64,000 nucleotides of DNA, taken from contig JACKET010000001.1 in assembly GCA_020632875.1 (NCBI GenBank), positions 868,001-932,000 on the forward strand, written 5' to 3'. Positions 7,788-15,697 of this stretch are shown in pieces. A program made the translations under genes and the position numbers. The notes below the pieces were generated by a model. The model saw only the letters and a list, made by a program, of their open reading frames with translations, was not told the DNA's origin and ran no database searches. Position 1 is the first letter of the stretch; every line of letters begins with the position of its first letter. Source of the DNA: Alphaproteobacteria bacterium. GTDB taxonomy: Bacteria > Myxococcota_A > UBA796 > GCA-2862545.

Positions 7788-8690
7788 ATGGACATCGACG
7801 CCATCGAGCTCGCGTTCGACGAGAACGCGCTCGCCGTGCTCCAGATCGCGCTCTCCGTCGTGATGTTCGGGGTCGCGCTCGACCTCGGCATCCAGGACTT
7901 CGTGAACCTCGCGAAGGACCCCCGCGCGCCGCTCGTCGGCCTGTTCTGCCAGTTCGTCCTGCTCCCTGCGCTGACCTTCCCGCTCGCGATCCTCGTGGCG
8001 CCGATCCCGAGCATGGCGCTGGGCATGATCCTCGTCGCGGCGTGTCCCGGCGGGAACGTCTCGAACTTCCTGACGCAGCTCGCACACGGCCGGGTGACCG
8101 TGTCGGTGGGGATGACCGCGGTGAGCACGGTCGCCGCGGTCTTCACCACGCCGTTCAACCTCACGTTCTGGGGCTCGCTGCACCCGAGCACCGCGAAGCT
8201 CGTGACGGCCGTGTCCCTCGACCCGTTCGCGATGCTCCAGAGCGTCGCGCTCCTGCTGCTCGTGCCCGTGCTGCTCGGCATGGGCTGCGCGGCCTATGCA
8301 CCGGCGTTCGCGGCGCGCCTGCGCCCCGTGATGAAGGGGTTCTCGATCCTCTTCCTGCTCGGCGTGCTCGTGTCGGCGTTCTCGGCGAACCTCGGGATCT
8401 TCGTGCAGGCGATCGGCATCGTCTTCGTGCCGGTCCTCCTGCTCAACGCGCTGGCGCTCGGGCTGGGGTACGGCGCGAGCCGGCTCGCGGGGCTGCAGGA
8501 GGACGAGCGGCGCGCCGTGTCGTTCGAGGTCGGAATCCAGAACTCCGGGCTCGGGTTGGTGTTGATCTTCAGCTTCTTCGACGGGCTCGGAGGGATGACG
8601 GTCGTGGCGGCGTGGTGGGGCATCTGGCACCTGATCAGCGGGTTCTCGCTGGCCGCCTTCTGGCTCTGGAAGGACCGGAGGAAGCCGTGA
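7788..8690 (+). CDS. Bile acid:sodium symporter (BASS) family transporter
   Basis: A 300-residue integral membrane protein with about ten hydrophobic helices, the normal BASS length. ACPGGNVSNFLTQLAHG matches the conserved crossing-helix motif of the family, and EVGIQNSGLGLVLIF matches the second E-x-G-x-Q-N-x-x-L motif that helps bind Na+. Family members import bile acids, pantoate, pyruvate or other organic anions with sodium; the substrate here is unknown. It is followed by a GTGA overlap into the next gene. Confidence 0.9.
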   Translation: MDIDAIELAFDENALAVLQIALSVVMFGVALDLGIQDFVNLAKDPRAPLVGLFCQFVLLPALTFPLAILVAPIPSMALGMILVAACPGGNVSNFLTQLAHGRVTVSVGMTAVSTVAAVFTTPFNLTFWGSLHPSTAKLVTAVSLDPFAMLQSVALLLLVPVLLGMGCAAYAPAFAARLRPVMKGFSILFLLGVLVSAFSANLGIFVQAIGIVFVPVLLLNALALGLGYGASRLAGLQEDERRAVSFEVGIQNSGLGLVLIFSFFDGLGGMTVVAAWWGIWHLISGFSLAAFWLWKDRRKP

Positions 8691-9682
8691 TCCTGTGGTT
8701 GCTCGCCGCGTGGACCGTCCGCGGGCCGGAGGGGCAGGGGACCGACCGGGAGCTCGCGCCGGCCGAGGTGTTCGCGCCCGACGCGCCGTCCGTCGCGCTC
8801 GCCACGGATCCCGCCGCCCTCGCGAAGGTGGCGGCGGACACGGCGCGGTTCCTGCGCGCCCACCCCGAAGACCCCGCAGCGACGGGGTCCCTCGTCCATG
8901 CGAACGGGAAGACCCCGGCCGACACGCTCCGCACGCTCGATCGGCTCGCACGCGGCGAGCCCCTGGATCTGGCGTCCTTCGAGGCCTGGCGGTGGACGCC
9001 CGACGCGGTCGGCGCGAAGGCCGCAGGCCTGAAGGTCACGGACCGCATCCGGCTCACGAAGTACCTCGTGTACGAGAGCGAAGGCAGCGCCGAGCGCACC
9101 GCCGCGCACGACACCGCGCTGTACGCGGTCCCCGACGATCCCGTCGCGCTGGGGCTCTCGCGGCAGGACGTGTACGCCGGGGCCTACGAGCCGGGCGGCG
9201 CGCACGCGGGCAAGGCGAAGCCGCTCGTGTGGATGTCGCGGCGGGACGTGAACCGCGCCATCCTCCAGGGCTCGGTCCGCGTGGAGCGGCCCGACGGCAC
9301 CGAGGCCGTGTACAACGTCCACGTCGCGAACGGCATCCCGTACGACCGCGCCATCCGCGATCCGAACCTGCAGGCCCGGTACTGGTACTTCCGCGAGGTC
9401 GACGGGTTCCTCGGGTACGGCGATGCGAGCGACAAGGTCCGCGTCGAGCCCGGCGTGACGGTGGCGGGCGACGTGTACGGGCTCGGCCTCGGCACGGTGC
9501 TGCTCGTGTCGGACGGGAAGGTGGGGCGGGTCGTCGTCTTGGGCGACACGGGGGGCGCGTTCCAGCCGAACCTCTACCAGCTCGACTTCTTCGCAGGGGC
9601 CTTCGAGAGCCACGAGGCGTTCGAGGCGGGGACGAAGGCGCTTCCGACGTACGCGGAGGCGTGGGTGCTGTTCGCGCGCTGA
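8687..9682 (+). CDS. Secreted hypothetical protein with a possible 3D/MltA-like C-terminal domain
   Basis: A 331-residue protein with a short hydrophobic N-terminus (ILWLLAAWTV). GTG at 8687 overlaps the TGA of the BASS gene and has GGAGG at 8677-8681. The C-terminal ~90 residues (GVTVAGDVYGLGLGTVLLV, then VVVLGDTGGAF) resemble the double-psi barrel '3D' domain found at the end of MltA lytic transglycosylases, where a G-D-T-G-G stretch precedes the catalytic region. I could not find a clear second catalytic Asp. The N-terminal 170 residues are not recognised. A periplasmic cell-wall role is possible but unproven. Confidence 0.6.
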   Translation: MILWLLAAWTVRGPEGQGTDRELAPAEVFAPDAPSVALATDPAALAKVAADTARFLRAHPEDPAATGSLVHANGKTPADTLRTLDRLARGEPLDLASFEAWRWTPDAVGAKAAGLKVTDRIRLTKYLVYESEGSAERTAAHDTALYAVPDDPVALGLSRQDVYAGAYEPGGAHAGKAKPLVWMSRRDVNRAILQGSVRVERPDGTEAVYNVHVANGIPYDRAIRDPNLQARYWYFREVDGFLGYGDASDKVRVEPGVTVAGDVYGLGLGTVLLVSDGKVGRVVVLGDTGGAFQPNLYQLDFFAGAFESHEAFEAGTKALPTYAEAWVLFAR

Positions 9683-9683
9683 G

Positions 9684-10580
9684 CTACGCGAACCCCGCCA
9701 CGTCACGCACGACCTCGCGAACCCCGCGCCGCCCGGCCTTCCACCCCAGCTTCAGCGCATCGAGCTCCCGCTGGAGCGATGCACGCACCGCGATGTCGAG
9801 CGCCGCGACCGCCGCCGGGTCGCCGGGAGCGCCGACCGCCGGGATGGGCTCCGCCACCCGGAACCACAGCCGCTGCGGCACGGGGACGTGCGGCCACGGG
9901 CCGAACGCCAGACCCCACGGGACCGAGAGGTGCAGCGGCCAGATCTCCGCGCGCGCTGCGCGGTTCAGCCCGACCGCCCGCGCGAGGCGGTGCCCGTCGG
10001 CCAGCACCAGCAGGGTGTGGTGCGCGCCGGCCCCCGCGACGGGCACCACGGGCAGCCCGTGCGCGAGGGCGAGCTGCGCGTAGCCCGTGCGGCCCGCGAA
10101 CTTCACGGTCCACCGCTCCGTCCACCGCCGCCACACGTCGCGCTCGCCGCCCGGCGTCACGAGCAGGTCGGCGCCCCGCGCCACCACCTCCTCGGCCGCC
10201 TCGCGCGACGCGCGCAGCACGCCGCGCTGCGCGAAGAACCGCGCGGTGGCGTCCGTCGTGAACAGCAGCTCGTGGCCGAGCACGTAGAGCGGCCGCTCGA
10301 CCCCGAAGTGCGCGTACCACGACGCGAGCAGCCCCCACACATCCGGGACCGTCGTGCCGCCCGAGTGGTTCGCCACGAGCAGCACGGGCCGGTCGGGCAC
10401 GTGGGTCCAGCCGTCCGTGCGCAGGTCGAACCACCGGTGGGGCCCGAACAGCCGGCCCGACTGCACGAGCGTCTCGAGGACGCACGCGGGACGGAAGGCC
10501 TCGGGGTCGCGCCCCCACGGCCGGTTGCCCGCGTGCCGCCGGTCGGCCCAGCGCGACAGGGTCGAGCGCCGATCGTCCAT
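9684..10580 (-). CDS. Glycerol-3-phosphate / lysophospholipid acyltransferase-like protein
   Basis: A 298-residue protein of the PlsC/DAGAT-like acyltransferase fold. LLVANHSGGTTVPD at residues ~75-88 is the His-x6-Asp variant of the catalytic block, and TPGGERDVWRR resembles the substrate-binding FPEGxR block. PVVPVAGAGAHHTLLVLADG is the third conserved block of this subgroup. It would transfer an acyl group to a lipid acceptor at the inner membrane. ATG at 10580 is the first start in the open frame. The gene is divergent from the alpha/beta hydrolase that starts at 10620, and the pair may act on related lipids. Confidence 0.82.
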   Translation of the reverse strand: MDDRRSTLSRWADRRHAGNRPWGRDPEAFRPACVLETLVQSGRLFGPHRWFDLRTDGWTHVPDRPVLLVANHSGGTTVPDVWGLLASWYAHFGVERPLYVLGHELLFTTDATARFFAQRGVLRASREAAEEVVARGADLLVTPGGERDVWRRWTERWTVKFAGRTGYAQLALAHGLPVVPVAGAGAHHTLLVLADGHRLARAVGLNRAARAEIWPLHLSVPWGLAFGPWPHVPVPQRLWFRVAEPIPAVGAPGDPAAVAALDIAVRASLQRELDALKLGWKAGRRGVREVVRDVAGFA

Positions 10581-10619
10581 CCCCTGGACCTCCCCACCCG
10601 TCGGTTCTACCCTCTGAGC

Positions 10620-11507
10620 GTGGACGAGGCCCAGCGACTCCCCGGCACCCAGCTGCTCCGCGCGGCCGAGACGTTCGGCCTGCGCGCGCTCGAGTCGCAG
10701 GGGTTCCGGCGTCGCTTCGTCCGCACGGAGCACGGGCGGCTCCACCTGCTCGACGCGCCGGGCTTCGGCGAGGGCCCGCCGCTCCTCCTCGTGCACGGGC
10801 TCGGCTCGGCGTGCATCGACTGGTCGCCGCTCATGCTGCGCCTGCGCCCGTACGTCCGTCGCCTCATCGTCCCCGACCTGCCGGGGCACGGCTGGAGCCG
10901 CATCACCGAGACGCCCGACCGCGTCGACATCCACACCGCCGTCACCCAGGCCCTCGACGCGCTCGTCATGGACCAGGAGATGGTGGCCATCGGCAACAGC
11001 CTCGGCGGCTTCGTCGCCACGCGCTGGGCCCTCGATCGGCCCGACCGCGCCAGGGCGCTCGTGCTGCTGTCGCCCGGAGGGGCGCCCGGGGCCGAGCTCC
11101 AGCAGCTCCTCGGCTCCTTCGCGCTGCGCGATCAGGAGGAGGCCATGGCCTTCATCGACCGCGTCGTGGGCGAGCCGAGCACGCCGTTCGTCCGCTGGCT
11201 GCGGGGCTGGGGCGTGCGCCGGCGGCTGGAGGGCGAGGGGCCGCGTGCGGTGCTCCAGCGCGCTTCGCCCGACCACATGCTCCGCCCGGAGGAGGTGCGG
11301 TCGATCCGCTGTCCGATGCTCGTGGTGTGGGGGCAACGCGATGACGTCCTGCCCGACAGCCACCGCCGGTTCTGGCGCGAGAACCTCCCGGAGCACGCGG
11401 TGATGGAGGAGCCCGCGACGTACGGCCACTCGCCGTACCTGGACGATCCGCGCGGCCTCGCGCGCCGGATCACGCGCTTCCTCGACGATCTGCGTCAGTC
11501 GCCCTGA
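10620..11507 (+). CDS. Alpha/beta-fold hydrolase
   Basis: A 295-residue hydrolase with a complete catalytic triad: nucleophile Ser127 in GNSLGG, acid Asp241 or Asp242 in WGQRDD, and His270 in YGHSP. The oxyanion region is LLLVHGLGSACIDW. GTG at 10620 starts the frame after the stop-rich leader. Substrate is not predictable; lipase, esterase or haloperoxidase-like activity are all possible. It shares a 39-bp divergent promoter region with the acyltransferase, and its 3' end overlaps the convergent WG-repeat gene by 13 bp. Confidence 0.88.
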   Translation: MDEAQRLPGTQLLRAAETFGLRALESQGFRRRFVRTEHGRLHLLDAPGFGEGPPLLLVHGLGSACIDWSPLMLRLRPYVRRLIVPDLPGHGWSRITETPDRVDIHTAVTQALDALVMDQEMVAIGNSLGGFVATRWALDRPDRARALVLLSPGGAPGAELQQLLGSFALRDQEEAMAFIDRVVGEPSTPFVRWLRGWGVRRRLEGEGPRAVLQRASPDHMLRPEEVRSIRCPMLVVWGQRDDVLPDSHRRFWRENLPEHAVMEEPATYGHSPYLDDPRGLARRITRFLDDLRQSP

Positions 11508-12580
11508 CGGACGGCCAGCAGGCCCTCGTGGAAGCCGGACTCGTCCACGGCGCTCCACGTCGGCTCCACCACCCACGCCCCTTCGCGATCGAGGATGCCC
11601 CACCGGAAGCGCTTCTCGACGACCAGGGCGGCCACCGCGCGCCCGTCGGCGAAATCGCTCACCCGCGCGAACACCTCGGGGATCACGGGCTCGACCCGCG
11701 TGTCGACGAAGCCCCAGCGGTTGTCCCGCATCACGGCGCCGAGGCCCTCGGCGTGGGGACGCACCCACTCGAATCGGGGCCCGACGGGCTCCCCGTCGAT
11801 GCCGTGGTACCCGGTCGGGCCCGCGAGGAGCCCCTCGGACGCGCCTTCGGCGAAGCCGTGGGCCTCTTCGACCGCGAGGGTGCCGTCGCGCGCGATGACG
11901 GCCCAGCCCCGCCCGCCCGCGACGCCGGCGTAGCCGTTGCGGAAGGGGAGGGCGCCGAGGAAGAAGGGCTCGATCACGAGCGTGCCCGCGCGGTCGACGT
12001 AGCCGTACCGACGGCCGATCTCCACGGCCATGAGGCCCTCGGACCACGGGCCCGCCTTCGTCCACGCCCCGGCATCACCGCGCGGCCGGACCGGCACCAC
12101 GACCTGCCCATCGCTCGCGATGAGGCCGAAGTGGACGATGTCCTGCGGCGTGTCGTCGCGCCCCGGCACGCTCCCGACCACCTCGCCCACGGCGGCGAGC
12201 CCGTCGGACATCGGCAGCGCGACCGCCCAGCGGGGCTCGACGACCCAGGCGCCCGTGGCGTCGATGTAGCCCCACTGCCCGTCCTGGGCGCAGGTCGGCT
12301 CGGCACCACCGAAGTCGCACAGCTGCGTGAACCGCGGCTCGACGACCCACGCACCGGTGCGGTCGACGAAGCCCCAGCGCCCATCGCGCATCACGGCGGC
12401 CCGGCCCCCGTGGAACCCGCGGGCCCCCTCGAAGCCGAGCGGCACGACCACCGCGCCGTGTGTGTCGACGAATCCCCAGCCCGCGACGGCCGCTTGCGGC
12501 CCGCGCCCCGCGAAGAGCGCCGCCGCCGCGACGAGGGCGAGCCCTGCGGCGCCCACGGCGAGCCAGGCCGCCCGGCTCAC
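11495..12580 (-). CDS. WG-repeat protein, membrane-anchored or secreted
   Basis: A 361-residue protein. Residues ~5-30 (WLAVGAAGLALVAAAALF) form a signal anchor or signal peptide. The rest is made of about eight WG repeats: copies of (R/Q)WG(F/Y)(V/I)D followed by G-A-W-V-V-E-P, spaced roughly 35-50 residues. Such repeats form a beta-rich extracytoplasmic scaffold of unknown ligand. GTG at 12580 overlaps the TGA of the upstream 309-residue gene, so the two are coupled. Two copies are degenerate (HFGLIASDG and GWAVIARDG). Confidence 0.87.
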   Translation of the reverse strand: MSRAAWLAVGAAGLALVAAAALFAGRGPQAAVAGWGFVDTHGAVVVPLGFEGARGFHGGRAAVMRDGRWGFVDRTGAWVVEPRFTQLCDFGGAEPTCAQDGQWGYIDATGAWVVEPRWAVALPMSDGLAAVGEVVGSVPGRDDTPQDIVHFGLIASDGQVVVPVRPRGDAGAWTKAGPWSEGLMAVEIGRRYGYVDRAGTLVIEPFFLGALPFRNGYAGVAGGRGWAVIARDGTLAVEEAHGFAEGASEGLLAGPTGYHGIDGEPVGPRFEWVRPHAEGLGAVMRDNRWGFVDTRVEPVIPEVFARVSDFADGRAVAALVVEKRFRWGILDREGAWVVEPTWSAVDESGFHEGLLAVRQGD

Positions 12581-13506
12581 TGGCTGTTCACCCAGGACTT
12601 CCACACGTCGTCGCGCATCTGGTCGGTCGCATGGCGCGCCAGGGCGCGTGCGACGGTCTGGGTGCCGGTGTGCGACATGTACGCCGTGCCCGCGTCGATC
12701 GCGGCGGCGACGTAGTCTGCGCCGCCGTCGGCGAACGACAGCACGCCCTTCAGGTTCGACATGACCTTGTCGTGCGTCAGGCCGCGCTCGCTCACGAAGC
12801 GGCCGACCCAGTCGCCCGTCTGCTCGACGGTCTTCAGGATGAAGGCGCGCTTCTCGGCCGTGCCAGAGCCGGGCAGTCGCTTGCCGAGCTGCTGGAAGAC
12901 GGCGTTGTTCGTGAGCGAGTCGTTGCTCGCGGCGGCCGCGAAGGTCGACAGGATCTTCTGGAGGAAGTCGGGCCCGAGCGGCACCATGCCGTCGTACACG
13001 ACCCACGCGGCGATGCGCAGGAGGTCGTTGCGGCCGTAGTCCGCGAGCGCGCCCGTGAACTTCGCGAGCGCGTCGGGGTCGGCGCTCGGCATGCCGTTGA
13101 CGAGGCCGAACGCCACGAGCTCCGCGACGAGCTTCACGCCGGCGTCGACGCACTGCGTGGTCTCGGGCTTCGGCGTGTACTGCTTCAGGAAGCCGAGGCT
13201 GCCGAACAGGTCGGTGACCTTGCCGGCCATCGCGGCGCCCGCCGCGACCTGATCGACCGTGTCGACCAGCTGGTAGACCTTCAGCGCTTCGGCGTAGTGG
13301 CTCGTGTTCGCGAGGTCCATCGCCTGGGCGCGCGACCGGATCTGCGCGACGACCCCGGGCTTGTCGATGCCTGAGACCTCCTGGATCAGCGCCGTGAAGT
13401 CGCGGGGATTGCTCCACTTCCCGGGGACCGCGAAGTCGAGCGCGTTCAGCGCGGTGACGGTGAGCCCGGTGGCGGGCAGGGCTTCGAAGGTCGCGATGAT
13501 CGACAT
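12577..13506 (-). CDS. Hypothetical mostly alpha-helical protein (309 aa)
   Basis: I do not recognise a family. The product is mostly helical, soluble, rich in Ala/Leu/Asp, and has no signal peptide or membrane segment. Segments such as LKVYQLVDTVDQVAAGAAMAG and FLQKILSTFAAAA look like amphipathic helices. ATG at 13506 is supported by GAGGAG directly upstream. That ribosome binding site lies in the 3' arm of a perfect 9-bp hairpin that ends at the start codon (see 13507-13530), so translation may be controlled. It is coupled to the WG-repeat gene by a GTGA overlap, and a 72-residue helical gene precedes it. Confidence 0.75.
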   Translation of the reverse strand: MSIIATFEALPATGLTVTALNALDFAVPGKWSNPRDFTALIQEVSGIDKPGVVAQIRSRAQAMDLANTSHYAEALKVYQLVDTVDQVAAGAAMAGKVTDLFGSLGFLKQYTPKPETTQCVDAGVKLVAELVAFGLVNGMPSADPDALAKFTGALADYGRNDLLRIAAWVVYDGMVPLGPDFLQKILSTFAAAASNDSLTNNAVFQQLGKRLPGSGTAEKRAFILKTVEQTGDWVGRFVSERGLTHDKVMSNLKGVLSFADGGADYVAAAIDAGTAYMSHTGTQTVARALARHATDQMRDDVWKSWVNSQ

Positions 13507-13530
13507 GGGCTCCTCACGTGGGAGGAGCCC
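13507..13530 (-). promoter_or_regulatory. Hairpin sequestering the ribosome binding site of the 309-aa gene
   Basis: On the minus strand the sequence is GGGCTCCTC, loop CCACGT, then GAGGAGCCC, immediately followed by ATG. The nine stem pairs are perfect and seven of nine are G-C. The GAGGAG ribosome binding site is wholly inside the 3' arm. In the folded state initiation would be blocked, so an RNA-binding factor or the elongating leader would be needed to open it. It could also act as a partial terminator for the small gene upstream, but no U-tract follows. Confidence 0.6.
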
Positions 13531-13625
13531 ATAATCCACCGGCCGGCCGCCATCAGCGTCCGACGACGGGCGAGTGGAGCGCGAGCCGTGCCCGGCGCTC
13601 GACACCCACCCGTCGCGGGGCGCTC

Positions 13626-13844
13626 CTACTTGAGCAGCTCGTCGCAGTAGCGCTGGACCGTGGCGTCGGTACCGGCGTCGGTGCGGAGCATGTTCGTGAT
13701 CGGCTCGATCGCACCGGCGCTCCGGGCGTAGCGCAGGGTCTTGCGCCACGCCTGCACGGAGTCTTCGGTCACGGCACCCTCGGTGGGCAGGTTCGCTGCG
13801 AGATAGCTGGCTATCTCGGTGATCTGCGGCTCTGAACGGCTCAT
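13626..13844 (-). CDS. Small helical hypothetical protein (72 aa)
   Basis: A 72-residue, compact, helix-rich protein with no membrane segment. ATG at 13844 has GAGGAG nine bases upstream, a strong site, so this is very likely a real gene. The size and helical pattern recall the small effector-associated (death-like) domains seen in multicellular bacteria, but I cannot match a signature. It lies 119 bases upstream of the 309-residue gene on the same strand, and the RBS hairpin of that gene lies between them. Confidence 0.7.
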   Translation of the reverse strand: MSRSEPQITEIASYLAANLPTEGAVTEDSVQAWRKTLRYARSAGAIEPITNMLRTDAGTDATVQRYCDELLK

Positions 13845-13996
13845 GGTTGCGTCTCCTCTCTAACTGTTGGCGCGTCAACGCCTCACATGAAGCATCGTAT
13901 CAGAGATCGTGGGAAGAGGGAACGGAGCGCATCGGGTCCGCGCCCCGCGGTGGCGCGCGGTGGATCCCGGATTCGCGCCGGGCTATCCGGGGCCGG

Positions 13997-15697
13997 ATGC
14001 AGATCGTGACCGTCCCATCCGTGCGGGTCGAGCCCGGTGTGCGCTGGCAGGACCCCGTGGTGCGCCCGCGTGCCCGTGCCGTGGCGCGCGCCATCGATCG
14101 CGCCGCGACGGTGAGCCCGGCGCGCCACGACGGGCCCCGCGCCGGCTGGCTCGCGGCGCTGGCGTACGGCGTCGCGTACACGTACGGCGGCTCGGTCGAC
14201 CGAAAGGCCCTCGCGCTCGCGGCCGTCGTGCTCGAAGGCGCCAATGCCTTCGTGTTCACCGACCGCTCGGGTGATCTGGTGGCCATCGCGCGCCTGCTGG
14301 CCGACGAGCGGCTGCGCACCACCGCGCAGCGCCTGACGCGCGAGCGGGCGGAGTGGCTCGAGTCCCTCGCCGCGCGGCTCCGCGCGGGGCGCGTGGGCCG
14401 ACGGCCCGTGCCGGAGGGCGTGCTGTCGGCGCGCGCCGCGGTGCTGCTCGGTGGGCTGTGCGGCGGCGTCGATCCCGCGCTCACCGCGTCGCTCGACGAG
14501 GTCGCCACGTGGATCGGGCTCGCCTGGGAGCAGGCGCAGGGCACGCTCGACGACGTGGGCTGGCGCGGTGCGTGGGAGGCGCTGGGTCTCGAGCGCGACC
14601 GCACCTGCCCCGTGCGCGGGGCGCGCGACGCGCTGTCCGCGCTCCCGTACAGCGCGCTGGTCGAGCAGCTCGACGACGCGCTCGCGATGACCCCGGCGCC
14701 GGGCCGCGTGTTCCAGGCCTGGCGCCCGCACCCGGTCCCGCTGTCGACGCGCGAGCCCGCCACCGAAGGGCCGCTGGCCGCGGCGGTCGAGGCCGCGATG
14801 GACGCCGTCGTGGGCGAGGGGCCCCCGCTGTTCGTGGCCAGCGCGCGGTACCTGCGCGTGCAGGGCGGCAAGCGCGTGCGCCCGCGCGTGGTGCTCGCGG
14901 CGTGCGAGGCCTGCGGCGGCGCGCCCGAGCGCGCGGTGCTCGCGGCGGCCGTGATCGAGTGGCTGCACACCGCGTCGCTCGTGCTCGACGACATCCTCGA
15001 CGACGCCCACGTCCGGCGTGGCGGTCCCACGCTTCACCGCGCGACCGATCGGGCCTTCGCGGTCGCGGTGTTCGCGTGGCTGCTCGACCGGATCCTGCTC
15101 GCCACGCGCGATCTCGACGCCGACACCGCGCAGGTCGTGCGCACGGCCGCGGAGCGCCTCGCAGACGGGCAGGGAAGCGAGCTCGCCGAGACGGGCCGTC
15201 CGGGCCTCGGGCGCACGGCGTACCACCGGATCATCGCGACGAAGACGGCCTCGCTGTTCGCATCCGCTGCGGAGGTCGGCGCGCTGGCCGCGAACGCGCC
15301 GCCACCGCGGGTCGCCGCGCTGCGGCGCTACGGGCACGCGGTGGGGCTGGCGTTCCAGATCGCCGACGACGTGCTCGACTACACGGCCGACGAAGCCGAC
15401 TTCGGCAAGCGTCCCGGCACCGACCTGCTCGCCGGCAAGGCCACGCTGCCCTGGCTCATCCTCCGCGACGCGGCGACCGACGCCGAGCGCGCGCGGCTCG
15501 ACGCCGACCTCGGGCGCGGCGCCGACTGGACCTGGATCCGCACCCAGGTCGTGCAGAGCGGGGCCGCCGAGGCCGCGCTCTCCGACGCCCGCGTCCACCG
15601 CGACGATGCGGTCCGCGCGCTCGATTCGCTGCCCGCCGGCCCCGCGCGCGACGCGCTCGCAGCGCTCGCCCACCACGTCGTGGAGCGACGGACATGA
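13997..15697 (+). CDS. Polyprenyl diphosphate synthase with a novel N-terminal domain
   Basis: A 566-residue protein. The C-terminal ~310 residues are a trans-isoprenyl diphosphate synthase: first Asp-rich motif DDILD (331-335), second DDVLD (457-461), GGKRVRP upstream for IPP binding, and GKATLPW near the end. They would condense IPP onto allylic diphosphates to make a long polyprenyl chain. The first ~250 residues are unusual. They are helical, begin at MQIVTVPSVRVEPG, and may be a diverged second copy of the same fold that has lost both Asp-rich motifs. Typical family length is ~320. It is coupled by ATGA to a PAP2-diiron protein, suggesting its polyprenyl diphosphate is dephosphorylated and then modified. 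Confidence 0.88.
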   Translation: MQIVTVPSVRVEPGVRWQDPVVRPRARAVARAIDRAATVSPARHDGPRAGWLAALAYGVAYTYGGSVDRKALALAAVVLEGANAFVFTDRSGDLVAIARLLADERLRTTAQRLTRERAEWLESLAARLRAGRVGRRPVPEGVLSARAAVLLGGLCGGVDPALTASLDEVATWIGLAWEQAQGTLDDVGWRGAWEALGLERDRTCPVRGARDALSALPYSALVEQLDDALAMTPAPGRVFQAWRPHPVPLSTREPATEGPLAAAVEAAMDAVVGEGPPLFVASARYLRVQGGKRVRPRVVLAACEACGGAPERAVLAAAVIEWLHTASLVLDDILDDAHVRRGGPTLHRATDRAFAVAVFAWLLDRILLATRDLDADTAQVVRTAAERLADGQGSELAETGRPGLGRTAYHRIIATKTASLFASAAEVGALAANAPPPRVAALRRYGHAVGLAFQIADDVLDYTADEADFGKRPGTDLLAGKATLPWLILRDAATDAERARLDADLGRGADWTWIRTQVVQSGAAEAALSDARVHRDDAVRALDSLPAGPARDALAALAHHVVERRT

